DNA of 7,179 bases from Anaerolineae bacterium (GCA_030612185.1 JAUWOI010000221.1:1-7179), one strand, 5' to 3'. Counted from the first letter of the stretch, positions 1-6,631 are shown. A program made the numbers and translations. The notes: generated by a model not told the origin, from the letters alone.

Positions 1-193
1 GAGATCCCACCCCACCGGCCGCGTTGGCCTCACGCAGCGCCAGTCTGACGGCGTAGATGACGTCGTATCCCACGTAGCGGTAGCGCCCCTCGAACGGAGC
101 CACCAGCCCGCGCGTCACCGCCGGCCGCACCGTGCCCGGGAACTGACAGCCGGTCAGCAAGAGCACACAATACGCAAACACAACACGCAACAC
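1..193 (-). CDS. ABC transporter substrate-binding lipoprotein, N-terminal part (runs off window)
   Basis: Only the first ~64 codons are present; the gene continues beyond base 1. From a GTG at 193 the protein starts MLRVVFAYCVLLLTGC, a short lipoprotein signal with lipobox LTGC, so Cys16 would be lipidated and the mature protein anchored outside the membrane. The mature start GLVAPFEGRYRYVGYD followed by a helix AVRLALREANAAGG resembles type 1 periplasmic-binding domains of branched-chain amino acid (LivJ-like) importers. Ligand cannot be told from this fragment. The start is uncertain: the frame is open upstream, and a GTG at 235 would give a 29-residue signal; neither has a good ribosome site. 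The start region lies inside a heptad-like repeat that forms a 19-bp hairpin, so the first codons and part of the signal peptide are repeat-derived. The gene follows mltG by 46 bp (or 4 bp with the longer start). Confidence 0.72.
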   Translation of the reverse strand, partial: MLRVVFAYCVLLLTGCQFPGTVRPAVTRGLVAPFEGRYRYVGYDVIYAVRLALREANAAGGVGS

Positions 194-227
194 ACAATAT
201 GTGCTACGTATTGTGTGTTGCGTGTTG
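181..227. repeat. Perfect 19-bp inverted repeat (hairpin) in a heptad-like array
   Basis: Bases 181-199 (CAACACGCAACACACAATA) are the exact reverse complement of 209-227, with a 9-base loop at 200-208. The arms are built from 7-base units (CAACACG, CAACACA, CAATACG) and related units continue to about 240 and 165. On the minus-strand transcript this hairpin lies just after the mltG stop and includes the GTG at 193 that may start the binding-protein gene. There is no T-run after it, so a classical intrinsic terminator is not supported; attenuation or sequestration of the start codon is possible. Confidence 0.85.
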
Positions 228-239
228 CGTGTCACGTAA

Positions 240-1337
240 CTACGGAATTTCGCCACCGCACATCTCGTAATTGCGGAGGTGCTCCTCATCTGTCACGGCA
301 AAAAGGTGGCTGCCGTCGTTCTTCGTGCAATCAACGAGGAAGAAGTAGTAGCCCGTGTCGGCCGGATACGCAGCCGCCTGGATCGAGGCCTGGCCCGGAC
401 TGCAGATGGGGGCCGGCGGCAGGCCCAGGTTATGATAGGTGTTGTAGGGTGAATCCACCTCCGTGGCCTCCAGCGTGAACTGGGGCCACCAGTTATCGGG
501 GGCGCCAAGCGCGTACTGCACGGTAGGACAAGCGCCAAGAAACCATTCCGCATCCAGCCGATTGTGGTAAACACCGGCAATAACCGGGCGGTCCACGTCC
601 AGCACCGCCTCTCGCTCCACGATAGAGGCCAACGTGACCAATTCGTAGAGACTCAAACCGCGCTCGGCAGCAGCGGCCCGCATCTCAAGAGTGACACGCG
701 TCCCGAAGGTTTCCAGCATGCGGCCCAGCAGATCAGCAGCCACCGGTTCCTCAGGCAGGCGGTAGGTCTCAGGGAAGAGGAACCCTTCGAGTGTCGCGTC
801 AGGGGGCAGGTCAGCCAGGAAATCAAAGGCGAAGCCTGCATCCCGCCACCCGGTCGTCACCAACGACAGGAACTCGTCCTGTGATATGCTCGTCTGCGCC
901 GCGACCGCTGCGGCAACCTGTTCCAGCCGCAGCCCTTCCTGAATCGTGACGACCTGCTCCGGGCGCTGTCCCTGCTGCAAGACCTGCGCGACCTCGGGGA
1001 TGGTCATCGTCTGGCGCAGGGTGAACTCCCCGGCCTCAATACCGGCATCCAGGTTGTGGTACTGCACGTAACGGCGGAACAGTTCAACATCAGAGATCAA
1101 CCCCTCCCGCTTCAGCCGGGCGGCGATATCCGCCGCCGTCTCCCCCGCTTCGACGACGAAGGTGACCGGGGTACCATCGTCCCCGGCCGGCTGCTCCAAC
1201 TCGGCCGCCTCCGCCTCGAGGTAGACGCCGATGAGGAGATCATCCGGTGAGGACAGACTGCAACCGCCCACCGCGATGACAACGGCTATCAGTGCCACGG
1301 AAAAAGCGATACCCCTGCCTGTATTCCTCAAAACCAC
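240..1337 (-). CDS. mltG: Endolytic murein transglycosylase MltG
   Basis: MltG cuts nascent peptidoglycan glycan strands at the membrane and releases them, setting glycan length. A GTG start at 1337 is chosen because AGGAGG lies 4 bases upstream; this gives 365 residues. An ATG at 1391 would add 18 residues overlapping the ruvX end and repeat sequence. Residues ~9-25 form a hydrophobic segment ending AVGGC, either the usual MltG membrane anchor or a lipobox-like site. A LysM-like region follows (FVVEAGETAADIAARLKREG, ~60-80), then the catalytic domain with EGFLFPETY, LASIVEREA, AGVYHNRL and DSPYNTYHNLGLPPAPI. The Glu of SIVERE (about residue 241) matches the catalytic Glu218 of E. coli MltG. 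The C-terminus (YYFFLV, HLFAVTDEEH) is intact and family-like. It follows ruvX by 34 bp, as commonly seen in bacteria, and is probably co-transcribed. Confidence 0.95.
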   Translation of the reverse strand: MVLRNTGRGIAFSVALIAVVIAVGGCSLSSPDDLLIGVYLEAEAAELEQPAGDDGTPVTFVVEAGETAADIAARLKREGLISDVELFRRYVQYHNLDAGIEAGEFTLRQTMTIPEVAQVLQQGQRPEQVVTIQEGLRLEQVAAAVAAQTSISQDEFLSLVTTGWRDAGFAFDFLADLPPDATLEGFLFPETYRLPEEPVAADLLGRMLETFGTRVTLEMRAAAAERGLSLYELVTLASIVEREAVLDVDRPVIAGVYHNRLDAEWFLGACPTVQYALGAPDNWWPQFTLEATEVDSPYNTYHNLGLPPAPICSPGQASIQAAAYPADTGYYFFLVDCTKNDGSHLFAVTDEEHLRNYEMCGGEIP

Positions 1338-1340
1338 TCT

Positions 1341-1346
1341 CCCTCC
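1341..1346 (-). promoter_or_regulatory. Ribosome binding site of mltG
   Basis: The minus strand reads AGGAGG followed by GAGA and GTG. This strong Shine-Dalgarno match decides for the GTG at 1337 over the in-frame ATG at 1391. A TTG six bases further downstream (10-base spacing) is a weaker alternative. Confidence 0.75.
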
Positions 1347-1359
1347 TAAACCAGCCGCC

Positions 1360-1380
1360 AACTGCTCACTGCTATCTGCT
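1360..1380 (-). repeat. Heptad array A (3 units), ruvX/mltG junction
   Basis: Three 7-base units on the plus strand, AACTGCT CACTGCT ATCTGCT, are degenerate copies of the AACTGCT (CAGTTAG-type) heptad. The array contains the ruvX stop codon (TAG in AGCAGATAGCAG on the minus strand) and the last Ser-Arg codons of ruvX. It lies just upstream of the mltG ribosome site. Confidence 0.8.
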
Positions 1381-1794
1381 AAAACTATCAAGATAACCCT
1401 GCAAGATCACGGCGGCTGCTATCGAGTCCACCTCGCCCCTGGTGCGTGCCTGCCGCTTCTTCTTCCGGCGGTTCTGGCGCAGAATCTCCTCCGCTGCGAC
1501 TGTCGTGAAACGCTCGTCCCACGCCATGACGGGCACATGCAGTCTTGCGGCCAACGCCTCGGCATAACGAGCGACCCGCCGCGCCTGCGGCCCCTCGGCC
1601 CCATCCAGGCAAAGCGGCTGGCCAACCACGACTAACTCAACGTCGTGCTCGGCCACGAGGGCTGTTATGGCGGCGAAGTCCTCCTCTCGCGAACCTCGCA
1701 CCAGCATCCGCAACGGGCGGGCAATAGTGCCGGTGGGGTCACTGACCGCGATCCCCACGCGCCGCTCACCCATGTCCAACGCGAGAATGCGCAT
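1372..1794 (-). CDS. ruvX: Putative pre-16S rRNA nuclease / Holliday junction resolvase-like RuvX (YqgF)
   Basis: This is a complete 140-residue RNase-H-fold protein, the usual family length. The start MRILALDMGERRVGIAVSD carries the first acidic active-site residue (Asp7). It is followed by VVVGQPLCLDG (~55-64), the WDERFTT motif (Asp93, Glu94) and a C-terminal VDSIAAAVILQGYL with Asp123. A basic stretch RRKKKRQARTR (~109-119) precedes the last helix, a flexible region in the family. YqgF proteins are implicated in 5'-end maturation of 16S rRNA in E. coli; the Holliday-junction role is older and less certain. The ATG start has only a weak AGGA two bases upstream. The gene starts 18 bp after the gp47-like gene and ends inside heptad array A, which supplies its stop codon. 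Confidence 0.95.
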   Translation of the reverse strand: MRILALDMGERRVGIAVSDPTGTIARPLRMLVRGSREEDFAAITALVAEHDVELVVVGQPLCLDGAEGPQARRVARYAEALAARLHVPVMAWDERFTTVAAEEILRQNRRKKKRQARTRGEVDSIAAAVILQGYLDSFSR

Positions 1795-1804
1795 ATCCTA
1801 TCTC

Positions 1805-1835
1805 GCTAACCGCTAACGGCTAACTGCTAACTGCT
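1805..1835 (-). repeat. Heptad array B (4.4 units), gp47-like/ruvX junction
   Basis: The plus strand reads GCTAACC GCTAACG GCTAACT GCTAACT GCT, the cleanest array in the window. It fills most of the 18-bp gap and extends back over the last seven codons of the gp47-like gene, encoding its LAVSR tail and TAG stop. Confidence 0.9.
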
Positions 1836-3381
1836 GTTGACCCTGCGGCACAACCTGCACACTGATACGCAGCGGAAGCAGCGGCAGCCGCTCAAACCAT
1901 TCCAACCGCTCCGGCCACCCCGGCCAGATCGTGACCTGGGGTTCCTCGGCCAGCGGAAACTCCGCCAGCAGTTGCTCACGGGCATCGGCGACGCGCCGTC
2001 CGCGGATGAGAGCGACCGCCGCATCCGTATCAAGCGCAGCAGCAGCGTAACCGTGAACGGTGACGAAGAAGGTGAACAAACCTGGGCTAATGTCCTCTTC
2101 AGCCACCTCACCCAATTCAAAGCGGGCGTCCACCAACACGTACCCGGCTGGCAGGCGACGGGAGAGGGTAGTGTACGCCACCGCCTCAGCGTTGTCCACG
2201 TCCACAGCCAGCCCGCTCACCAGCAAGCGCATGTTAAGCCCCACCGTATCGGCCTGCTCGGCAATGAAGCGCGTGTACGCCTCCTTGGGCACCGCCTCGA
2301 TGCGCAATGATTGGCGGAGAAGAACTTCGGTGGGCTCCAGCAGGTAGCCCATCTCCGCATACGCCTGGTCGAGCAACTGCCGCATCAACTGCCTCCGCGC
2401 CCGGTCGCGGTCGGCCTGGGTGACGACGCGCACCTCACTGGGCTCCGCACCCGTGGTCGGCTCCGGGTTTATCACCCGCACGGCAGCAGCGGCCACGCCC
2501 TCCACTCGGTTGATCCGATAAGCCCCCACATTGCCCATCCTCTCCTCCAGCGCCTCGATGGGCACGGTCGCCTGTCCGCCGGCAGGAACAGCGACGTCTG
2601 CGGTGGTGCGAAAGCGAATGGGGTAACTGCTGGAGGAAGTACGCACGGTGGTATTGGCCGGCACGATGTAATCCTGCATCAGCAGATTGGTGAACAGGAC
2701 CACGCCAGTGGCCTGGCCAGCAGCGACGTCCATCAGACCGGTCGTTTCGACCTCGGCCAAGCCCTCGACCTCAATACCGACCCGCCGCGCGGGGATTACC
2801 CCCCCCAGAGAGGGAGAGTTATCCACCGTCTCGACATCAGGGTCCACCGACACCGGCACGATAGTGGTGAACTCTCTCCCAGCCGGCACCAGCGTCACCA
2901 CACCACTGGGGATGACGGTGTAGGCGGTGCCAGCGACGACCAGAAGCGACAGCACGAAAATGATAAGACGGACGCCCAGTTTGACCCAATCGAGCCAGAG
3001 CGCACGGAGGCGGACGGGGCGAGGTCGGAGGGTGACGTCTTCTTCCCACCAGTGACGGGGCGGCGGCTCCACCCGTTCCGGGGGGCGGCCCCTCCACACC
3101 GTACTCTCCTGCGCCTCCTCGACGCTGGCGAAGGCCGGAAACCCGCTTCCACGGGCCACCTGCCGCCGATCAGGGTCGGCGGAGACGATGGCGATCTCTA
3201 ACTGCCGTCGCTCGGCCTCGCGCCGCAGCAGGCCGAAATCCAACCCGTGGGAGAGAAAGTGTATGTCCCAAGGCAGGACAAGGACAACGCGACCTCCGCC
3301 CAGCCAACTGAGCCGGTGCCGGACGGAGGCAAGATCATCCTGGGGTTGTAGTTCTACGACCGTGCAGGTTCCAAGACCCAT
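1813..3381 (-). CDS. One-pass membrane protein, baseplate J/gp47-like family
   Basis: This is a 522-residue protein of unproven function. Residues ~1-95 look like a small alpha/beta domain (RVVLVLPWD, LEIAIVSADPD, a pattern resembling nucleotide-binding folds). A proline- and arginine-rich linker follows (~98-125), then one transmembrane segment at ~136-157 (VRLIIFVLSLLVVAGTAY), giving an N-in, C-out topology. The extracytoplasmic part is beta-rich; VTLVPAGREFTTIVPVSV and the region VVLFTNLLMQDYIVPANT to ERMGNVGAYRIN resemble proteins annotated as baseplate J/gp47-like in Chloroflexota. No other phage tail gene is near, so a phage role is unlikely; a cell-envelope role with MltG is an inference. 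The ATG abuts heptad array C with no visible ribosome site. The C-terminus ends LAVSR, encoded by array B. Confidence 0.75.
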   Translation of the reverse strand: MGLGTCTVVELQPQDDLASVRHRLSWLGGGRVVLVLPWDIHFLSHGLDFGLLRREAERRQLEIAIVSADPDRRQVARGSGFPAFASVEEAQESTVWRGRPPERVEPPPRHWWEEDVTLRPRPVRLRALWLDWVKLGVRLIIFVLSLLVVAGTAYTVIPSGVVTLVPAGREFTTIVPVSVDPDVETVDNSPSLGGVIPARRVGIEVEGLAEVETTGLMDVAAGQATGVVLFTNLLMQDYIVPANTTVRTSSSSYPIRFRTTADVAVPAGGQATVPIEALEERMGNVGAYRINRVEGVAAAAVRVINPEPTTGAEPSEVRVVTQADRDRARRQLMRQLLDQAYAEMGYLLEPTEVLLRQSLRIEAVPKEAYTRFIAEQADTVGLNMRLLVSGLAVDVDNAEAVAYTTLSRRLPAGYVLVDARFELGEVAEEDISPGLFTFFVTVHGYAAAALDTDAAVALIRGRRVADAREQLLAEFPLAEEPQVTIWPGWPERLEWFERLPLLPLRISVQVVPQGQQQLAVSR

Positions 3382-3465
3382 AGTTAGCCGTTAGCCGGTA
3401 GCAGTGAGCAGTTAGCCGGAAGCGGTTGGCCGATAGCCGCTACCTGCTGACTGCTAACCGCTATC
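3382..3465. repeat. Heptad array C, inverted (head-to-head) arrangement
   Basis: The left half on the plus strand reads GTTAGCC GTTAGCC GGTAGCA GTGAGCA GTTAGCC (CAGTTAG-type). The right half reads in the opposite sense (CTACCTGCTGACTGCTAACC, from about 3440). The two halves can pair as an imperfect hairpin. One end abuts the ATG of the gp47-like gene; the other includes the TAG of the four-helix-bundle fragment (3461-3463). No other coding signal is seen in the array. Confidence 0.85.
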
Positions 3466-3706
3466 TCTTGCCGGTGACCACAGCCAGCAAGCCGAAAAAC
3501 ATCTTTGTGATCTCCTGCAACTCGGCTGCAAGAGCCTGGTAGATCCGAGTCTCCAGATAGCCAACTTCTAATGCAATCTCCAGTTGGGTGTCAAGTTCCG
3601 CCGCCGACCCAAGGGCAATGTCGAGGTAGTTAGCAATCACCTTATCCGATCGCTTGATATGCCCCTCGGCGATGTTGGACGGGATCGAGACCGCTGCCCG
3701 CCGACT
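3461..3706 (-). pseudogene. 5'-truncated four-helix bundle protein (S23 / IVP family)
   Basis: The minus strand encodes SRRAAVSIPSNIAEG, then a stretch with YLDIALGSAAELDTQLEIA, VGYLETRIYQ and LQEITKMFFGLLAVV, ending GKR and TAG. This is the C-terminal ~80 residues of the four-helix-bundle family first known from ORFs in 23S rRNA intervening sequences. The family is usually about 115-130 residues, so roughly the first helix is missing. No ATG, GTG or TTG start with a ribosome site precedes the conserved RRAAVSIP; immediately upstream is heptad array D. The frame stays open back through the array into the alaS end, so no frameshift or internal stop is seen, only loss of the 5' part. The downstream edge is array C. 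It is probably not expressed as a normal protein; a fused or unconventional start cannot be excluded. The cellular role of the family is not established. Confidence 0.8.
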
Positions 3707-3737
3707 GCTGGCTGCTAACTGCTGACTGCTAACTGCT
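3703..3737 (-). repeat. Heptad array D (5 units), alaS 3' end
   Basis: On the plus strand the units are GACTGCT GGCTGCT AACTGCT GACTGCT AACTGCT. The array covers the last seven codons and the TAG of alaS, giving the tail QLAVSS, and runs without a gap into the truncated four-helix-bundle gene. Confidence 0.9.
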
Positions 3738-6504
3738 CTTCCAGCATACGGGGAGCCTGGCGCAGCGCCTCGTCGAGCCGGCTAGGGTCACGGCCACCCG
3801 CCTGGGCCAGGTTGGGCCTGCCACCTCCACCACCGCCCACGATGCGGGCCATATCGCGCACCAGCCTGGACGCATCCACGCCACGCCCAACCAGGTCGGA
3901 GGTGACGGCGGCGACGAACGCAGGCCGCTCGCCCAGCACCGTGCCCAGGACGACAACACCGGATTCCAGCCGGTCGCGGAACCAGTCGGTCATCTCGCGC
4001 AGCACCTCCATGCTAGGTACAGTCACCCTGGCGCTCAGCAACGAGACCCCTGCCACCGGCTGTACCTGCTCCAGCAACGCCTCAAACTCGCGCCGCGCCA
4101 ATCGATCCTGGCTGCGCGTGACCTCCTTGCGGGCAGCCGGCAGTTCCTCCAGCAGCCCTAGCACCTTGCGGTCCACTTCCCCGGACGAGATGCCCAGGTA
4201 GGCGGCCGCGCGCTGGAGTGTGCCCAGTTGGCGCTCAACCAGGTCCACAGCCCCGCAGCCGGTCACCGCCTCGATGCGGCGCACCCCCGCCCCCACCCCC
4301 TCCTCGGAGACGATGTGAAACAAGCCGATCTCACCTGCCTCGTTCACGTGAGTGCCGCCGCATAACTCCTGGCTGAAGGGCTCGCCCGGCCACCCAATAC
4401 ACACGACGCGCACCTCGTGGCCGTACTTCTCGCCGAAGAGCGCAATCGCCCCCTCCTGCACCGCTCGGCGGTAGGGCCTCTCAACGACATCCAGTGGGTA
4501 ATTGACCAGGATGGCATCGTTGACAGAACGGGTCACCGTATCCAATTCGTCCTGAGTCAACATGGCCGGGTGAGTGAAGTCAAAACGCAACCGGTCCGGC
4601 GCGACCAGCGACCCAGCCTGCTGTACGTGCTCGCCCAGAACGTAACGCAACTCGCTGTGCAGAAGATGGGTGGCGGTGTGATTACGAGCGATGTCCATCC
4701 GCCGCTCGTAGTCCACGACAGCCCAGACGTCATCGCCGACCCGTGGCCGGCCCTGCATGACCACGCCAGCGTGCACAATCAGGCCAGAGATCGGTTGACG
4801 CGCTTCCTGCACCTCGATCTCCCAGGTCGGTTCGTCTTCCCCTCCCTCTTCTCCCTCTCCTCCAGGGGATGGCGGGGGGGGATAGGCCGCAATGAAGCCA
4901 GTGTCGAAAACCTGGCCGCCAGCCTCGACGTAGAAGCAGGTCACCGGCAGTACTACCTCAACCTGATCCCCTTCTTTGGCCGACTTGACTACCTCACCAT
5001 CGCGTAGGACCGCCACAATTTTGGTCTCCAGTTCGGTCACCGAGTAGGGGTCGTTTTCAACCCCACTCTCGTCCAGGAGACCCTGCTCCTGCAAGTCTGT
5101 CAGAACTTTTTTGTAGCGTGCCAGCGTCTCCTCGTCAGGGGCCTCAAACGATTCCACCCGCCGGGCGCGCTGGCGCTGCTCCTCGAGCGCCGCCTGATAG
5201 CCAGCCTCGTCCACGCTCAGACCATGCTCTCCGGCCTCGTCGCGCGTGATCTCCAGTGGCAGGCCAAAAGTGTCGTAGAGCCGGAAGGCCGTCTCGCCCG
5301 GCACGCTGCTTTCACCCCCTGCCTCCAGTTTGGCCAGTACCTCGCCCAGCCGCGCCAGGCCCAGGTCGAGCGTGCGCAGGAAACGCTCCTCCTCCTGGGT
5401 GATCGTGGTGAGAACAAACTGGCGGCGGCTCGTGAGTTCAGGGAACTGGGGCCCCATGGTCTCAATCACCACCTTGGCGACCTCGGCCAGGAAGGGGCGG
5501 GTGAAGCCGATCTTGCGCCCAAAGCGAGCCGCGCGGCGCAGGATCATGCGCAGCACGTAGTTGCGCCCCTCGTTGCCCGGAAGGACACCGTCGCCGATGA
5601 GGAAGGTGATCGCCCGCCCATGGTCAGCGATGACGCGGTAGGCGACGATGTTCTCCTCTACCTCGGCATCAGTGTGGCCCACCATCTCCTGTACACACCG
5701 GATGATGGGAGTAAACAGGTCGGTCTTGTAGTTAGAGTCAACGTCCTGGAGCACAGCGACCAGCCGCTCAAATCCAGCACCGGTGTCCACATGCTTGGCC
5801 GGCAGCGGGTGCAAGGTGCCATCGGCGTCCTTGTTGTACTGGATGAACACCAGGTTCCATAGTTCGAAGAAACGGCCGCAGTCGCCGTTGACCTGGCAGA
5901 CGTGGCCAGGCACCCCCTGTTTGTCGCAGAAACCCGGGCCACGGTCGAGGTGTATCTCGCTGCACGGCCCACAGGGGCCGGTGTCGGCCATCTCCCAGAA
6001 ATTGTCTTTGCGGCCGAAGTACAGAATGTGATCGGGAGAGATGTCCGTCTCCGACCGCCAGTAGTTGGCCGCCTCCTCGTCAGTCTCCAGTTCCCCCAGT
6101 TCATCCTTGAAGACGGTGACCCACAGTTGGTCCTGCGGCAACCCCCAGACCTCGGTCAGGAGTTCCCAGGCCCACCCGATAGCCTCTTTTTTGTAGTAGT
6201 CGCCAAAGGACCAGTTGCCTAGCATCTCGAAGAAGGTGTGGTGATAAGTGTCGCGCCCCACCTCCTCAAGGTCGTTGTGCTTACCAGAGACACGCATAAT
6301 CTTCTGTGTGTCGGCAGCGCGGGTGTAGGACCGGCTACCCAGGTCCAGAAACACATCCTTGAACTGGTTCATCCCGGCGTTGGTGAACAACAGCGTGGGA
6401 TCATCCACCGGCACCAGGCTGGCGCTAGGCACAATGGTGTGGCCCCGCTCGGCGAAAAAATCCAGGAAACTCTGGCGTACCTCGGCACTGGTCATTTTAC
6501 TCAT
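3715..6504 (-). CDS. alaS: Alanyl-tRNA synthetase
   Basis: The enzyme charges tRNA-Ala in the cytoplasm and clears mischarged Ser/Gly-tRNA. It is complete at 929 residues, longer than the ~875 of E. coli. The class II catalytic core is intact: FLDFFAERGHTIVPSASLVP, LLFTNAGMNQFKDVFL, YHHTFFEMLGNWSFGDYYKKEA, and the tRNA-recognition start NYVLRMILRRAARFGRK. The editing domain has HTATHLLH (609-616) and CGGTH (Cys715, His719), giving the zinc/editing site residues. The C-Ala domain ends with GGGGGGRPNLAQAGGRDP. A low-complexity insert rich in Pro, Gly and Glu lies at ~541-557, in the beta-barrel before the editing site. The last residues LAVSS come from heptad array D and are not family sequence. 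The ATG at 6504 is used; another ATG lies three codons in. It has its own promoter. Confidence 0.98.
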   Translation of the reverse strand: MSKMTSAEVRQSFLDFFAERGHTIVPSASLVPVDDPTLLFTNAGMNQFKDVFLDLGSRSYTRAADTQKIMRVSGKHNDLEEVGRDTYHHTFFEMLGNWSFGDYYKKEAIGWAWELLTEVWGLPQDQLWVTVFKDELGELETDEEAANYWRSETDISPDHILYFGRKDNFWEMADTGPCGPCSEIHLDRGPGFCDKQGVPGHVCQVNGDCGRFFELWNLVFIQYNKDADGTLHPLPAKHVDTGAGFERLVAVLQDVDSNYKTDLFTPIIRCVQEMVGHTDAEVEENIVAYRVIADHGRAITFLIGDGVLPGNEGRNYVLRMILRRAARFGRKIGFTRPFLAEVAKVVIETMGPQFPELTSRRQFVLTTITQEEERFLRTLDLGLARLGEVLAKLEAGGESSVPGETAFRLYDTFGLPLEITRDEAGEHGLSVDEAGYQAALEEQRQRARRVESFEAPDEETLARYKKVLTDLQEQGLLDESGVENDPYSVTELETKIVAVLRDGEVVKSAKEGDQVEVVLPVTCFYVEAGGQVFDTGFIAAYPPPPSPGGEGEEGGEDEPTWEIEVQEARQPISGLIVHAGVVMQGRPRVGDDVWAVVDYERRMDIARNHTATHLLHSELRYVLGEHVQQAGSLVAPDRLRFDFTHPAMLTQDELDTVTRSVNDAILVNYPLDVVERPYRRAVQEGAIALFGEKYGHEVRVVCIGWPGEPFSQELCGGTHVNEAGEIGLFHIVSEEGVGAGVRRIEAVTGCGAVDLVERQLGTLQRAAAYLGISSGEVDRKVLGLLEELPAARKEVTRSQDRLARREFEALLEQVQPVAGVSLLSARVTVPSMEVLREMTDWFRDRLESGVVVLGTVLGERPAFVAAVTSDLVGRGVDASRLVRDMARIVGGGGGGRPNLAQAGGRDPSRLDEALRQAPRMLEEQLAVSS
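4842..4891 (-). repeat. Low-complexity insert within alaS
   Basis: This stretch is a run of CT-rich and G-rich sequence (plus strand CCTCCCTCTTCTCCCTC and a GGCGGGGGGGAT run) that codes for a Pro4-Ser-Pro-Gly-Gly-Glu-rich loop in AlaS. It is in frame, and flanking AlaS sequence resumes normally on both sides, so it is most simply a tolerated surface-loop expansion. Confidence 0.6.
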
Positions 6505-6517
6505 TGATCTCTCTTAT

Positions 6518-6522
6518 CCTCC
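6518..6522 (-). promoter_or_regulatory. Ribosome binding site of alaS
   Basis: GGAGG on the minus strand lies 13 bases before the ATG at 6504, a longer spacing than usual. A purine run GAGAGA closer to the ATG may contribute. There is no better-placed start further upstream. Confidence 0.5.
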
Positions 6523-6534
6523 AGGTTGGGCAAT

Positions 6535-6563
6535 ATTGTAACTGGAAGGGGGGAAACTGTCAA
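6535..6563 (-). promoter_or_regulatory. Sigma-70-type promoter of alaS
   Basis: The minus strand has TTGACA at 6563-6558, a 17-base spacer, and TACAAT at 6540-6535: a consensus -35, the optimal spacing, and a one-mismatch -10. Transcription should start near 6528, leaving a ~24-base leader with the alaS ribosome site. The leader is too short for a riboswitch or T-box. The -35 box lies just downstream of heptad remnants and the fold-back element, so alaS can be expressed independently of nth. Confidence 0.85.
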
Positions 6564-6581
6564 CTGGTGATTAGCAGTTAA
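6561..6581 (+). repeat. Heptad remnant E, left of the fold-back element
   Basis: Degenerate units CAACTGG TGATTAG CAGTTAA in the CAGTTAG orientation on the plus strand. Their last bases (CAGTTAAC, 6575-6582) match CAGTTTAC (6864-6871) on the far side of the fold-back element at 7 of 8 positions. Confidence 0.55.
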
Positions 6582-6631
6582 CGGGGTAGTTTAAGAACTC
6601 CTTCTTTGACAACGCAGGCAGACAAATAGCA

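Noticed and set aside
2311..3201. Long plus-strand open frame opposite the gp47-like gene
   Set aside because: It is antisense to a well-supported gene, shows no recognisable domain, has composition typical of the complementary strand of GC-rich coding DNA, and has no clear ribosome site.
1813..3381. gp47-like gene as evidence for a prophage
   Set aside because: No integrase, tail, capsid or lysis genes are near and all neighbours are chromosomal housekeeping genes.
3382..3737. Heptad arrays considered as a CRISPR array
   Set aside because: The units are 7 bp, contiguous and degenerate, without spacers, and no cas gene is present.
5224..5862. Plus-strand open frame of 212 codons opposite alaS
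   Set aside because: It lies entirely antisense to conserved catalytic and tRNA-binding regions of alaS and has no family-like motif.
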